Shown here piece by piece: positions 48,564 to 57,249 of a DNA stretch of 64,000 nt. The stretch's first letter is position 1. Each line of letters starts with the position of its first letter. The position numbers and the translations under genes were made by a program. A model generated the notes under the pieces. It did not search any database and was not told where the DNA came from. It saw only the letters and a program-made list of their open reading frames with translations. This DNA comes from Streptomyces sp. TLI_171 (GTDB taxonomy: Bacteria; Actinomycetota; Actinomycetes; Streptomycetales; Streptomycetaceae): positions 1,054,001 to 1,118,000 of the forward strand of contig NZ_RAPS01000001.1 in the NCBI RefSeq assembly GCF_003610255.1. Direction: 5' to 3'.

Positions 48564-49724
48564 TCACCCGCCGACCCGGGTCCGGCCCTCCGCCTCGGCG
48601 GCCCCGGCCGCCGGGAGCACGCCGGGGCGGTAGGTGTAGAGCCAGCTGGTGGCGCGCGGGTACATCCGGTCGAACAGCAGGGGCATCGCGGTGTCGCGCA
48701 GGCGGGCGGCGAGCGGCCCGGCGGTCTTCGCGTCCCGGTTGGAGGCGGCGGCCTTGGCGAGCCGGCCGGCCCGGGCCTGGCGTTCGCGGTCGAAGGCGGC
48801 GAGCGCCGCGGCCCGGCCGTCCGGCGCCGCGCGCAGGGCGAGCGCCAGCGCGACGGCGTCCTCCAGGGCCATCGACGCGCCCTGCCCGGCGCCGACGGGG
48901 TGCGCGGCGTCGCCGATCAGGACGGCGCGCCCGTCCTGACGGCGCGTCACCGGCGCCAGCACGTGGAACACGGTCGCCGCGTCGATGCCGCGGGCCGCGC
49001 CGAGCACGCTCAGCGGCACCTGCTCGCCCTCGAACAGCTCGGCCAACTGCGGCACGTCCAGGCGGATTTCAGCGGGCTCGACCGGCGCGGCCAGCTGCGC
49101 GCACCACCACACCGTGCCGTCCGGGGCCGGCAGGTGGACGAAGGTGCCGCGCCGCCCGTAGGTCATGTTGAAGGTCCGGCCCGATCCGGCCGCCGCCGCC
49201 CGGTCGGCCAGGCCCGCGACGCTGTAGAGGCCCGCGTACCGCGGCTCGGGCCCGGACGGGTCGAGGGCGCGGCGGACGACGGAGCGCAGCCCGTCCGCGC
49301 CGACCACCAGGTCGGCGGTGGCCGCCGGGCCGTCCGCGGGCCCGGCGAGGCGTTCGCCGGTGACGATCCGGGCGCCGGCGCGCTCCGCCTCGGCGCGCAG
49401 GGCGGCGACCAGGTCGGCCCGCATCAGGGTGATGCTGCGCAGCGGGTCGTCGGCGGTGCGGCCGCGCGGCACGTCGCCGAGCAGCTTGCCGCGCCCGGAC
49501 CACATCCGCTGCCGGTCGACCTCGAAGCCGGCGGCGCGCACCGCGTCCAGGCAGCCCAGCGCGTCGAGGGCGCGCAGGCCGTTGACGGCCAGGCTGAGGA
49601 AGGCGCCGACCCGGCCGGCCGGGTCCGGGTACGCCTCGTAGACCGTGACCTCGGCGCCGATCCTGCGCAGGGCGATCGCGCTCGCCGCGCCGGCCACTCC
49701 CGCTCCGATGACTACTGCTTTCAT
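48564..49724 (-). CDS. FAD-dependent aromatic-type monooxygenase
   Basis: 386 residues from ATG 49724. The Rossmann FAD motif is [20 protein letters not shown], with the GD motif [20 protein letters not shown] and the DG-type motif [16 protein letters not shown]. This is group A flavoprotein hydroxylase architecture, the family of salicylate/p-hydroxybenzoate hydroxylases and polyketide-tailoring enzymes. A divergent TetR gene and overlapping palindromes upstream imply induction by its substrate or a related drug. The substrate is unknown. Confidence 0.9.
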   Translation of the reverse strand: MKAVVIGAGVAGAASAIALRRIGAEVTVYEAYPDPAGRVGAFLSLAVNGLRALDALGCLDAVRAAGFEVDRQRMWSGRGKLLGDVPRGRTADDPLRSITLMRADLVAALRAEAERAGARIVTGERLAGPADGPAATADLVVGADGLRSVVRRALDPSGPEPRYAGLYSVAGLADRAAAAGSGRTFNMTYGRRGTFVHLPAPDGTVWWCAQLAAPVEPAEIRLDVPQLAELFEGEQVPLSVLGAARGIDAATVFHVLAPVTRRQDGRAVLIGDAAHPVGAGQGASMALEDAVALALALRAAPDGRAAALAAFDRERQARAGRLAKAAASNRDAKTAGPLAARLRDTAMPLLFDRMYPRATSWLYTYRPGVLPAAGAAEAEGRTRVGG

Positions 49725-49738
49725 GACTCCACCCCTCG

Positions 49739-49768
49739 TTGAATCCAGCTTCAATGAATCAATATTCA
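49739..49768. promoter_or_regulatory. Overlapping TetR operator palindromes between monooxygenase and tetR
   Basis: TTGAATCCAGCTTCAA (49739-49754) has TTGAA/TTCAA arms. It is followed at once by TGAATCAATATTCA (49755-49768) with TGAAT/ATTCA arms. Both are AT-rich islands between the divergent starts at 49724 and 49828. Confidence 0.65.
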
Positions 49769-49827
49769 CTGAACTGGACGTCAGTATGATGTCGGTTCCG
49801 ACGGCGGGTCAAGAGAGGGACGGGCAC

Positions 49828-50460
49828 ATGGGCGTTCGCCAGGCACAGGCGGCCGAGACCAGGGCGGCTCTGCTGGACGCGGCGCGCCGCCAGTTCGTGG
49901 AGCGCGGCTTCCTCAACACGAAGATCACCGACATCACCGCCGCCGCGGGCCGGGCCACCGGCTCGTTCTACGCGCACTTCGCCGACAAGGACGAGCTGCT
50001 GCAGGCGCTGCTGGAGGACGTCCGCGCCCAGGCCCGCGCGCAGGTCGTCGCGGGCGGCCACCCCCGCGACCACGACCTCAGCGACCGCGGGCAGCTGCAC
50101 GCCCACATCGACGCGTCCTGGCAGGCGATGCGCGACAACCTGCCGGTGGCGGTCGCCCAGTTCGAGTCCACCGTCGCCGAGGGCCCCCGGTCCGGCCGGG
50201 CCTGGCAGCGGCTCACCGAGGACACCGCCGTCCTGCGCGAGCACCTCGAGTTCCTCCGCGAACGGGGCCACCCGCTGCCCGGCGATCCCGCCCTGCTCGC
50301 CCCCGCCATGGGCGCGATGCTCGGCATGCTCTCCTACGCCCTGCTCACCGCCCCCGACCCCGCCCACCCCGACGCCGAAGTGGTCGACACCCTCACCGAC
50401 CTGCTGCTGGGCGGCCTGGCGGGACCGGCCGGCGGACCGGGCGCGGGGCCCCGACCGTAA
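49828..50460 (+). CDS. TetR-family repressor divergent from the monooxygenase
   Basis: 210 residues from ATG 49828 with AGAGAGGGA upstream. The helix-turn-helix is [20 protein letters not shown] with [10 protein letters not shown]. The C-terminal domain is of general TetR type. It probably represses the divergent monooxygenase through the overlapping palindromes. Its stop is 10 bases before the next gene. Confidence 0.9.
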   Translation: MGVRQAQAAETRAALLDAARRQFVERGFLNTKITDITAAAGRATGSFYAHFADKDELLQALLEDVRAQARAQVVAGGHPRDHDLSDRGQLHAHIDASWQAMRDNLPVAVAQFESTVAEGPRSGRAWQRLTEDTAVLREHLEFLRERGHPLPGDPALLAPAMGAMLGMLSYALLTAPDPAHPDAEVVDTLTDLLLGGLAGPAGGPGAGPRP

Positions 50461-50470
50461 ACTCCTGCGC

Positions 50471-50833
50471 ATGCACCGCACCCTCACCGAGCACGCCCGG
50501 TGCCTGTACGGCGACGAGTACCGGCCGACGCCGGAGTGCTCGCGCCCGCACGACGAGGCGTACTTCCTGGAGGAGCTGACCTTCGCCCCGCCGGAGGCGA
50601 TCCTCGCCATGCTGCGCGAGCTGAGCCCGCACGTGGTCGACGGCCTCCTCCCGGTCCGGATGCGCAACCTGGCGTACCGCCTGCTGCTCCTGCAGCGGCC
50701 GGACGAACCCGAGTTGATGCGGGAGGCCGCACGCAGCCTGTGGTCGCACGGTCCGGACTGGGACCACCTCGCGGCCGAACTGGAGCGCCGCGCCGACGCC
50801 CTGACCCGGCACGGCGGTCCGGCCGGGCGGTAG
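50471..50833 (+). CDS. Small protein of unknown function
   Basis: 120 residues from ATG 50471, 10 bases after the tetR stop, so possibly co-transcribed with it. Acidic and helix-rich (AILAMLRELSPHVVDGLL, RLLLLQRPDEPELMREAA). The N-terminal half has two cysteines and several His/Asp residues. No signal peptide or membrane segment. I do not recognise a family. Confidence 0.65.
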   Translation: MHRTLTEHARCLYGDEYRPTPECSRPHDEAYFLEELTFAPPEAILAMLRELSPHVVDGLLPVRMRNLAYRLLLLQRPDEPELMREAARSLWSHGPDWDHLAAELERRADALTRHGGPAGR

Positions 50834-50836
50834 TGC

Positions 50837-50899
50837 TAGCATCTGCGCCGTCGACCGCGAGCCGCCCGCCGCGTCAGTGCGGGCAGGCCCGGTCGACGG
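50837..50899 (+). promoter_or_regulatory. Promoter and structured leader of the phosphatase gene
   Basis: TAGCAT (50837-50842) is a plausible -10; transcription would begin near 50849. An outer stem CCGTCGACC (50848-50856) with GGTCGACGG (50891-50899) encloses an inner stem GCCCGC/GCGGGC with a 9-base loop. The leader to the ATG at 51029 is about 180 bases, long for this genome. No known riboswitch class was recognised. Confidence 0.4.
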
Positions 50900-51028
50900 T
50901 TCCCGGGCGTCGCCGCCCCGGTCCGCCGTCCGGCCGACCGCAGGGCTGACGCCGCGTCGACTGCCGTGTCCGCTCCCGGCGTTCGACGCCTGCTCGCGCC
51001 ACCCACGTCGACCGGAGGTCCGTCCGCC

Positions 51029-51517
51029 ATGCGCCCCACCCTGTTCACCGTCTACCGGCCGGGTCCCGGCCGGCTCAGCACCATGGCCCGGCCGCGCGGG
51101 GGCGACTGGCTGGCCGACGAGCTGGCGGGGTTGGCCGCCGCCGGGGTCACCGACCTGGTCAGCGCCCTGACGCCGGCGGAGTGCGCCGAGCTGGGACTGA
51201 CCGCGGAGCCGGAGCTGGCCCGGGCGGCCGGGCTCCGTTTCACCGCGCTGCCGATACCCGACCGCACCACCCCCGTGCTCTCCCACGTCATCGAACCGGT
51301 ACGGGAGTTGACGGATCGTCTGCGGAGCGGCGGCCATCTCGTGGTGCACTGCCGGGCCGGGATCGGCCGGTCCTCGCTGCTGGCGGCGTCCGTGCTGGTG
51401 CTGGCCGGCACGGACGCCGACACCGCGTGGGAGCTGATCGGGCGGGCCCGCGGCCTGGCGGTGCCGGACACCGCCGAACAGCGCGCCTGGACCGACCTGC
51501 TGCCGCCCCGGGGCTGA
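51029..51517 (+). CDS. Protein tyrosine / dual-specificity phosphatase
   Basis: 162 residues from ATG 51029 with CGGAGG upstream. The signature is HCRAGIGRSSL, the Cys-X5-Arg active-site loop of tyrosine phosphatases; the preceding general-acid loop is PDRTTP with its Asp. The N-terminal half (GGDWLADELAGLAAAGVTDL, then TPAECAELGL) is like compact bacterial DSP-type enzymes. It would remove phosphate from protein tyrosine/serine or a small phosphate ester in the cytoplasm. The 3' end lies beside a decayed purH-like fragment. Confidence 0.88.
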   Translation: MRPTLFTVYRPGPGRLSTMARPRGGDWLADELAGLAAAGVTDLVSALTPAECAELGLTAEPELARAAGLRFTALPIPDRTTPVLSHVIEPVRELTDRLRSGGHLVVHCRAGIGRSSLLAASVLVLAGTDADTAWELIGRARGLAVPDTAEQRAWTDLLPPRG

Positions 51518-51524
51518 CCCGGCG

Positions 51525-51836
51525 TCAGTGGTGGAACAGCCGGAGCCCGGTGTGCTCCGGCGCGATGCCGTGTTCGGCACAGGCCGCTTCGACCTCGGCG
51601 GAGCGCAGTGGGCCGCCGGGTTCGGCGATCGCGGTGACGCCGTGGCGCCGGGCGTGGTCGACCTCGTCCCGGAACGGCAGGCAGCCGTCGGAGACGAAGG
51701 CGACGTCGGTGAGCTCCGCCCGCCGGACGGCCCGGTCGGCGCGGTCGAGTTCGGCAGGCGCCCGCCGCGGACGGCCTCGCCGAACCGGGCCCGCTCATCG
51801 GGCGTCAGGTCGCCCTCCGGGGAGCGGATCTGCCGA
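51525..51836 (-). pseudogene. Decayed 3' end of a purH-like (AICAR formyltransferase) gene
   Basis: Read from the minus strand, the last ~75 codons give VAFVSDGCLPFRDEVDHARR, then HGVTAIAEPGGPLRSAEVEA, ACAEHGIAPEHTGLRLFHH and TGA. This is the conserved C terminus of PurH, which normally ends in GGS(M/L)RDAEVIAA...TG.R.FRH. Upstream, a shift of frame joins it to DLTPDERARFGEAVRG, another PurH-like piece, and the frame also meets a stop. The rest of the gene is missing, replaced by the MMPL gene region. It cannot be functional and is probably a remnant of a paralogue, not the housekeeping purH. Confidence 0.65.
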
Positions 51837-52028
51837 GCCGCAGGTCCTTGCGGGCGCAGCGGCAGTCCGCCGCCGGGCAGCGCCGGGGCGGCGCGCCCCG
51901 GGCCGTGCGCCGGGCGTTCGGGTGGGTTCGGCCGTGTCGCGCCGCGGCCCGCCGGAACGCGCGGACCGGCGTGCTTACCGTGGGTGCCCGTCCCCGCAGG
52001 TGGCGGCGGTGCGTCCCTGGGAGGGTCG

Positions 52029-54323
52029 ATGTCCTCGTCCGTGTCCCCGCCGGGTGGGTCCGACGACGGTGCCGGGTCGGTCGCGCCCCGGGGCCTGCTG
52101 TGGCGGCTGGGCCGGTGGTGCGCCCGCCACGCGGTGGTGGTGATCGTCGGGTGGCTGGTGGTGCTGGCGGGGGTGCAGGTCGCCAACCGCGCGGTGGGCG
52201 GCGAGTACTCGGACGACTTCTCGCTGCCGGGCTCCCAGGCGCAGGAGGGCGGGGACGTGCTGGCCGCCCACGAGCCCGCCGCGTCCGGGACGAGCGCGCA
52301 GGTGGTGCTGTACGACGGGCAGCCGCTGACGGACTTCCAGTCCCAGGTGGACCAGGCGGTGACGAACCTGCAGCACCTGCCGCACGTGCTGTCGGCGCAG
52401 AACCCGCTGCCGCCGCAGGGGCAGGCCCCGCCGCCGGGCGGGCCGCTGTCCGCGAACGGGCAGACCGGGTACATCACGGTGCGCTTCGACGGGGCGCCGG
52501 CGACCTTCGGCGACGACTACCTGTCGCAGGTGGACACTGCGGTGGCGCCGCTGCGGCAGGCCGGGGTGCAGGTCGAGTACGGCGGGCCGCTGGGCGAGTT
52601 GGCGCGGCCCGCGCCGGACGACCGGGTGAGCGAGCTGATCGGGTTCGGGGTGGCGGTGCTGGTGCTGCTCGCGGGCTTCGGCAGCGTGATCGCGGCGGGG
52701 CTGCCGCTGGTGAGCGCCCTGGTCGCGGTGGTGGTGGGCCTGGGGCTGCTGGGCCTGCTGGCGGCGCTGTCCACCTTCGCGACGGTCGCTCCGACACTGG
52801 CGACGATGATCGGCCTGGGCGTCGGCATCGACTACGCGCTGTTCCTGCTGACCCGTCACCGGCAGAACCTGATGGACGGCGCGGACCCGCCCGCCGCGGC
52901 CGGGCACGCGGTGGCGACCAGCGGCCGGGCAGTGCTGATCTCCGGCTGCACGGTGGTGATCGCGCTGGCGGGCCTGTCGGTGTCCGGGATCAGTTTCATG
53001 GCGAAACTGGGCCTGGCCGCGGGCGTCACCGTGGTGACGGCGGTGTGCGGGGCGCTGACCCTGCTGCCCGCGCTGATGGGCCTGATCGGGCGGAACATGG
53101 ACCGCTTCGCCGTCCGCACACCCGTCGCGGAGGGCACCGTTCCTGACGAACCACCAGATTCCCCGGAGTCCTCGGACGGAGCGGAGGAGGCGGCGGGCGG
53201 CGGCATGTGGCACCGGTACGCGCGGAAGGTCGAGCACCGGCCGTGGTGGTACCTGGCGGCGGGGCTGGTGACGGTGCTGATCCTGGCGGTGCCGCTGCCG
53301 TCGATCCAGCTCGGGCACATCGGCGACGGCGCGGACCCGACCTCGTTCACCGACCGGCGCGCCTTCGACCTGATGTCCTCGGCGTTCGGCCCGGGCTCCA
53401 ACGGCCCGCTGACGGTGGTGGTCGACCAGACCTCGGTGCCGTCGTCCGACCGCGCGGCGCTGGCCTCCTCGGTGCAGCAGGCGCTGACGGGCGTGCCGAA
53501 CACGGCGAGCACCGCGCCGCTGCAGACCAGCTCCGACGGCGACGTGCTGTTCACCACCGTGACGCCCGCGCAGGCCCCGCAGGACCAGAAGACCACCGAC
53601 CTGGTCGGCCACCTCGGCGACACGGTGCTGCCGGACGCGGTGGCGGGCACCGCCGCGGCCACCTACGTCACCGGCACCACGGCGGCGCAGGTGGACTTCC
53701 TGGACATCGTGGCGAGCCGGCTGCTGCTGATCATCGCAGTGGTGGTGGGCCTGGCGTTCCTGATCATCCTGCTGGTGTTCCGCGCGCCCCTGGTCGCGCT
53801 GAAGGCGGCGGTCCTCAACCTGGTGTCGATCGCCGCCTCGTACGGCGTGCTGGTGGCGGTCTTCCAGTGGGGCTGGGGCGGGCCGGCGCTCGGGGTGGCG
53901 GGCAAGGTGCCGATCGAGAGCTACGTGCCGATGATGATGTTCGCCATCGTGTTCGGCCTGTCGATGGACTACGAGGTGTTCCTGCTCTCCCGGGTGCACG
54001 AGCGCTGGGTGGTCAGCGGCGACAGCCGGGGCTCGGTCGCGCACGCGCTGGAGACCACCGCACGGGTGATCGGCTGCGCGGCGCTGATCATGGTGAGCGT
54101 GTTCGCGGCGTTCATCGTCAGCGACAACGTGGTGATCAAGATGATGGGCCTCGGCCTGGCCGTCAGCGTGCTGATCGACGCCACCGTGGTCCGCCTGCTG
54201 ATGGTTCCGGCCGCGATGACCCTGCTGGGCCCGGCGGCCTGGTGGACGCCCCGCTGGCTGGACCGGATCCTCCCGCACGTCGACACCGAGGGCAGCAACC
54301 TGACTCCGCCGAGCGGTGGTTGA
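52029..54323 (+). CDS. MMPL/RND-family transporter
   Basis: 764 residues from ATG 52029 with GGAGGG close upstream. Twelve membrane segments come in two halves, each with a large outside loop. The proton-relay motifs are GVGIDYALFLLTRHRQ and FGLSMDYEVFLLSRVHE. Family members export lipids or act in drug efflux in actinomycetes. The gene ends 197 bases before the lanthipeptide precursor, which has its own promoter. MMPL proteins are not the usual lanthipeptide exporters, so a link is only positional. Confidence 0.93.
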   Translation: MSSSVSPPGGSDDGAGSVAPRGLLWRLGRWCARHAVVVIVGWLVVLAGVQVANRAVGGEYSDDFSLPGSQAQEGGDVLAAHEPAASGTSAQVVLYDGQPLTDFQSQVDQAVTNLQHLPHVLSAQNPLPPQGQAPPPGGPLSANGQTGYITVRFDGAPATFGDDYLSQVDTAVAPLRQAGVQVEYGGPLGELARPAPDDRVSELIGFGVAVLVLLAGFGSVIAAGLPLVSALVAVVVGLGLLGLLAALSTFATVAPTLATMIGLGVGIDYALFLLTRHRQNLMDGADPPAAAGHAVATSGRAVLISGCTVVIALAGLSVSGISFMAKLGLAAGVTVVTAVCGALTLLPALMGLIGRNMDRFAVRTPVAEGTVPDEPPDSPESSDGAEEAAGGGMWHRYARKVEHRPWWYLAAGLVTVLILAVPLPSIQLGHIGDGADPTSFTDRRAFDLMSSAFGPGSNGPLTVVVDQTSVPSSDRAALASSVQQALTGVPNTASTAPLQTSSDGDVLFTTVTPAQAPQDQKTTDLVGHLGDTVLPDAVAGTAAATYVTGTTAAQVDFLDIVASRLLLIIAVVVGLAFLIILLVFRAPLVALKAAVLNLVSIAASYGVLVAVFQWGWGGPALGVAGKVPIESYVPMMMFAIVFGLSMDYEVFLLSRVHERWVVSGDSRGSVAHALETTARVIGCAALIMVSVFAAFIVSDNVVIKMMGLGLAVSVLIDATVVRLLMVPAAMTLLGPAAWWTPRWLDRILPHVDTEGSNLTPPSGG

Positions 54324-54394
54324 CGCCTCCTCGGACGCCTCCCCGCACGGTGTCCGGGTGCGGCCGTGCGGTGGAAACGGCGAAATCTGACCTC

Positions 54395-54423
54395 TTGTCA
54401 GGTTCACCGTTCCTCCCTACCTT
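54395..54423 (+). promoter_or_regulatory. Promoter of the lanthipeptide locus
   Basis: TTGTCA (54395-54400) and TACCTT (54418-54423) are exactly 17 bp apart, a good vegetative promoter about 97 bases before the precursor ATG at 54520. Confidence 0.65.
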
Positions 54424-54519
54424 CGTGGTCCAGGACCGCTGCCCGACCGGGCGACGCGGTCCACGGCCGCCGCGGACCCGCGGCCCGGCCGGACGCACGA
54501 CACGACCTGGAGGCGTCAC

Positions 54520-54687
54520 ATGCCCGTAGCCACCCTCGCCGAGATCCGCGACGCCGGACCGCTGGTGGTCGACGACGAGACCCTGCTGTTCGAGGACGAC
54601 GACCGGGCCGAACTCGACCCCACGGCCTGCCTCGCCGACCCCTGGGTGACCGCCACCACCCGCATCGCCTGCGACTTCAACTCCTGA
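54520..54687 (+). CDS. lanA: Lanthipeptide precursor peptide
   Basis: A 55-residue ORF with GGAGG 5 bases before the ATG. The first ~32 residues are a typical leader: acidic, no Cys, with the amphipathic stretch LAEIRDAGPLVVDDETLLFE then DDDRAEL. The last ~23 residues (DPTACLADPWVTATTRIACD then FNS) form the core, holding the only two cysteines (Cys37, Cys51) and Thr35, Thr44, Thr46, Thr47 and Ser55, which could be dehydrated and cross-linked. The gene ends 2 bases before the synthetase GTG. No protease or dedicated ABC exporter is adjacent. The call rests on leader/core layout and coupling to a LanL/LanKC-type enzyme. Confidence 0.85.
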   Translation: MPVATLAEIRDAGPLVVDDETLLFEDDDRAELDPTACLADPWVTATTRIACDFNS

Positions 54688-54689
54688 CC

Positions 54690-57242
54690 GTGGCCGGGCC
54701 CATCGCCGGCCGCCGCCACTGGTCCGACGACACCTGGTCGTACCTGACCGACCCGCGGATGCCGGCGATGGAGCACGGCTGGAAGCTGCACGTCACCGCC
54801 CGCCCGGCCACCCTGGACGCCGTCACCGCCCTGGTCCTGCCGGTCCTGGAACGGCACGTCTGCCACGCCAAGTGGGCCCGCGACCAGGCCACCCTGCGCG
54901 CGCTCAACTCCGGCGCGAGGAACACCGCCTCGGTCGGCAAGGCGGTCACCGTCTACCCCGCACCGGGCGAACTCGTCCCGCTGGCCGCCGAGTTGGTCGA
55001 GCTACTGCGCCACCACGAGGGCCCGCCGATCGTCAGCGACCGCCGGATCGACCCCAACTCGCCGGTGTACTACCGCTACGGGCCGTTCACCGCCGAGTAC
55101 CGCACCGGCCGCGGCGGACGCCTCGAATCGGTCATGACCGGCCCCGACGGCCGCGTCTTCGACGGCCTGGCGAGCGCCGCCTACCGCTGCCCCCCGTGGG
55201 CCGAGGACCCGTTCGCCCGCCGCACCCCCGTCGCCGCGCCCACGGCCGGCTTCGGCGGCGGCCGCTACCGCGTCACCCGCGGCATCGCCCGCAAGGCGCA
55301 CGGCAACGTGTACCGCGCGATGGACCGGATCACCGGCCTGCCGGTGGTGGTCAAGCAGGCCCGGGCGTACGTCGCCGAGGACGAGAGCGGCGCCGACACC
55401 CGCGACCGGCTCCGCAACGAGCGCGCCGTCCTGACCCGGCTCGACACCGCCGTCGGCGTGCCGCGGGCCCTCGACTACTTCCGGCACCGGGCCGACGAGT
55501 ACCTGGTGATGACCAGCTGCGGCGACCGCGACCTGCGCCGCGACGTCCACACCCACGGGCCGTACCCCGCCGCCGAATCGGGCCCGCGCAGCCTGCCCGC
55601 GCTGGCCCGGCGGCTGCTCCACCTGCTCGACGGGATCCACCGCAGCGGGGTGGTGGTCCGCGACCTCAAACCGGACAACGTGGTGCTGGACGCCGACGGG
55701 CGCTGCCACCTGGTCGACTTCGGCATCGGCGCGATCGACGGCCACGGCCCCGACGGCTCCACCCCCGGCTACAGCTGGCCCCCGTACCGCACCGGCGCTC
55801 CCGCCGAGCCCGCCGACGACTACCACGCACTGGGCGCGACCCTGCACTTCGCCGCCACCGGCCTGGACCCGGTGATCCTCGACGCCGACCCGGGCCGCAA
55901 CCGCGAACTCACCCTGCGCTGCCTGGAGTTCGCCCTCCCCGACCCGGCCTGCCGGCGGATCCGCCGCACCCTCGCCGAACTCACCGACCCCGATCCGGTC
56001 GTGCGCACCGCCGGCGCGGCCCACCTGCGCGAAGGAGCGTTCGCCCCCGACCCGGCGGCCCGCCCGGCGGGTCGCGGGCGGGAGTCCGGGCCCTCGGCCG
56101 ACCTGCTAGGCGCGATCATCGAGCACACCCTCGCGCGCTGCGTCGACGAGGCGCACCGGATCGCCCACCCGGAACGGTTCGGCGAGGCCGCCGTCCCCGC
56201 CCCGATCGACCTCTACGGGGGCGCCTCCGGCCTCGGCCTGGAACTGCTCCACCACCGCGACCGGCCGGGGGTCCGCGCCACCGTCGACGTGCTCGCCGAC
56301 TGGACGGCTCGCCAGTCCCGCACCCTGCCACCGGGGCTGTACTCGGGTCGGACGGGCGTCGACCTGTTCCTCACCGCCGCCGGGGCCCCGCCGCGGCCCG
56401 CCCCGCCCGAACTGCCGACCCGGAACCCGGACGGGGGGCCGCCGGAGGCCGACCTGATCGACGGCGACGCCGGCATCGGCCTGGGCCACCTGCTGCTCGC
56501 CCACCACCACCCGCCGGCCGCCGACCGGCACCTCGCGGTCGCCGCGGCCTGCCACCACCGCCTCACCACCGGCCTGGCCCGGCTGACCCCCGTCACCGCG
56601 CCCCGGCCCGGCGACGCCGCCCTGGCCCAGGGGCTCGCCCACGGGGACGCGGGCGTCGCGTACTTCCTCCTCGAGTACGCCCGCGCCACCGGCGACCCGG
56701 CCGCCCTCGGCGACGCCGAACGGGCCTGCGCCGCGCTCGCCGCCGCCACGCCCGCGCTGCTCGCCGCCGCCGACCGCCCGTCCGCGAGCCGCCGTTACGG
56801 CTCCTGGTGCCGGGGCCTGGCGGGCATCGGCACCGTACTCGCCCGCGCCGCCGACTGCTTGGACTCCCCCGGCCACCGCGCCCTGGCCGAGGCGTGCGCC
56901 CGCTCCTGCCTGGCGCTGGCCCCCCGGATGCCGCTGGTCACCCAGTGCTGCGGCCTGGCCGGGGTCGGCGATCTGATGCTCGAACTCGCCCCGGAGTCCG
57001 AGGAGTTCCACTCCGCCGCGGGCACCGTCGCCGCCCTCGTGCTGGCCCGCGCCGGCGGGCCGCCGACCCGGCCCGTCTTCCCCGACCCCACCCTCACCCG
57101 GAGCGCCTTCCCCTACGCCACCGGCACCGCCGGCGTCCTCTCCTTCCTCCGCCGCCTCGGCGACCCCACCGCCCCTCGCCTCGGCATGCTCCCGCGCGGG
57201 CGCACCGCCGGGGACGGATCGGGGTCTCGGGCGCGGGAGTGA
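54690..57242 (+). CDS. lanL: Class IV/III lanthipeptide synthetase (LanL/LanKC-like) with a three-cysteine zinc site
   Basis: 850 residues from GTG 54690, two bases after the precursor stop. The N-terminal lyase-type region reads HGWKLHVTARPATLDAVTAL and LNSGARNTASVGKAVTVYP. A Ser/Thr kinase domain follows: Lys222 in VVVKQAR, Asp325/Lys327/Asn330 in VRDLKPDN, Asp343 in VDFG. The C-terminal LanC-like cyclase has His in LAHGDAG, Cys707 in SWCRG and Cys753-Cys754 in QCCGLAG. The Cys707-Cys753 spacing of 46 equals that of the zinc ligands in NisC, but the third ligand, normally His, is Cys. Zinc ligands argue for class IV (LanL), since class III cyclases lack them. It would dehydrate Ser/Thr and cyclise the LanA core. 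The N terminus is shorter than usual. Confidence 0.88.
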   Translation: MAGPIAGRRHWSDDTWSYLTDPRMPAMEHGWKLHVTARPATLDAVTALVLPVLERHVCHAKWARDQATLRALNSGARNTASVGKAVTVYPAPGELVPLAAELVELLRHHEGPPIVSDRRIDPNSPVYYRYGPFTAEYRTGRGGRLESVMTGPDGRVFDGLASAAYRCPPWAEDPFARRTPVAAPTAGFGGGRYRVTRGIARKAHGNVYRAMDRITGLPVVVKQARAYVAEDESGADTRDRLRNERAVLTRLDTAVGVPRALDYFRHRADEYLVMTSCGDRDLRRDVHTHGPYPAAESGPRSLPALARRLLHLLDGIHRSGVVVRDLKPDNVVLDADGRCHLVDFGIGAIDGHGPDGSTPGYSWPPYRTGAPAEPADDYHALGATLHFAATGLDPVILDADPGRNRELTLRCLEFALPDPACRRIRRTLAELTDPDPVVRTAGAAHLREGAFAPDPAARPAGRGRESGPSADLLGAIIEHTLARCVDEAHRIAHPERFGEAAVPAPIDLYGGASGLGLELLHHRDRPGVRATVDVLADWTARQSRTLPPGLYSGRTGVDLFLTAAGAPPRPAPPELPTRNPDGGPPEADLIDGDAGIGLGHLLLAHHHPPAADRHLAVAAACHHRLTTGLARLTPVTAPRPGDAALAQGLAHGDAGVAYFLLEYARATGDPAALGDAERACAALAAATPALLAAADRPSASRRYGSWCRGLAGIGTVLARAADCLDSPGHRALAEACARSCLALAPRMPLVTQCCGLAGVGDLMLELAPESEEFHSAAGTVAALVLARAGGPPTRPVFPDPTLTRSAFPYATGTAGVLSFLRRLGDPTAPRLGMLPRGRTAGDGSGSRARE

Positions 57243-57249
57243 CACCGGA

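Noticed and set aside
52029..54323. MMPL protein as the dedicated lanthipeptide exporter
   Set aside because: Lanthipeptides are normally exported by ABC transporters; the precursor has its own promoter after the MMPL gene, so adjacency is the only support.
54690..57242. A plain serine/threonine protein kinase
   Set aside because: The kinase core is flanked by the lanthionine-synthetase N-terminal region and a LanC-like cyclase, and a precursor peptide ORF is coupled upstream.
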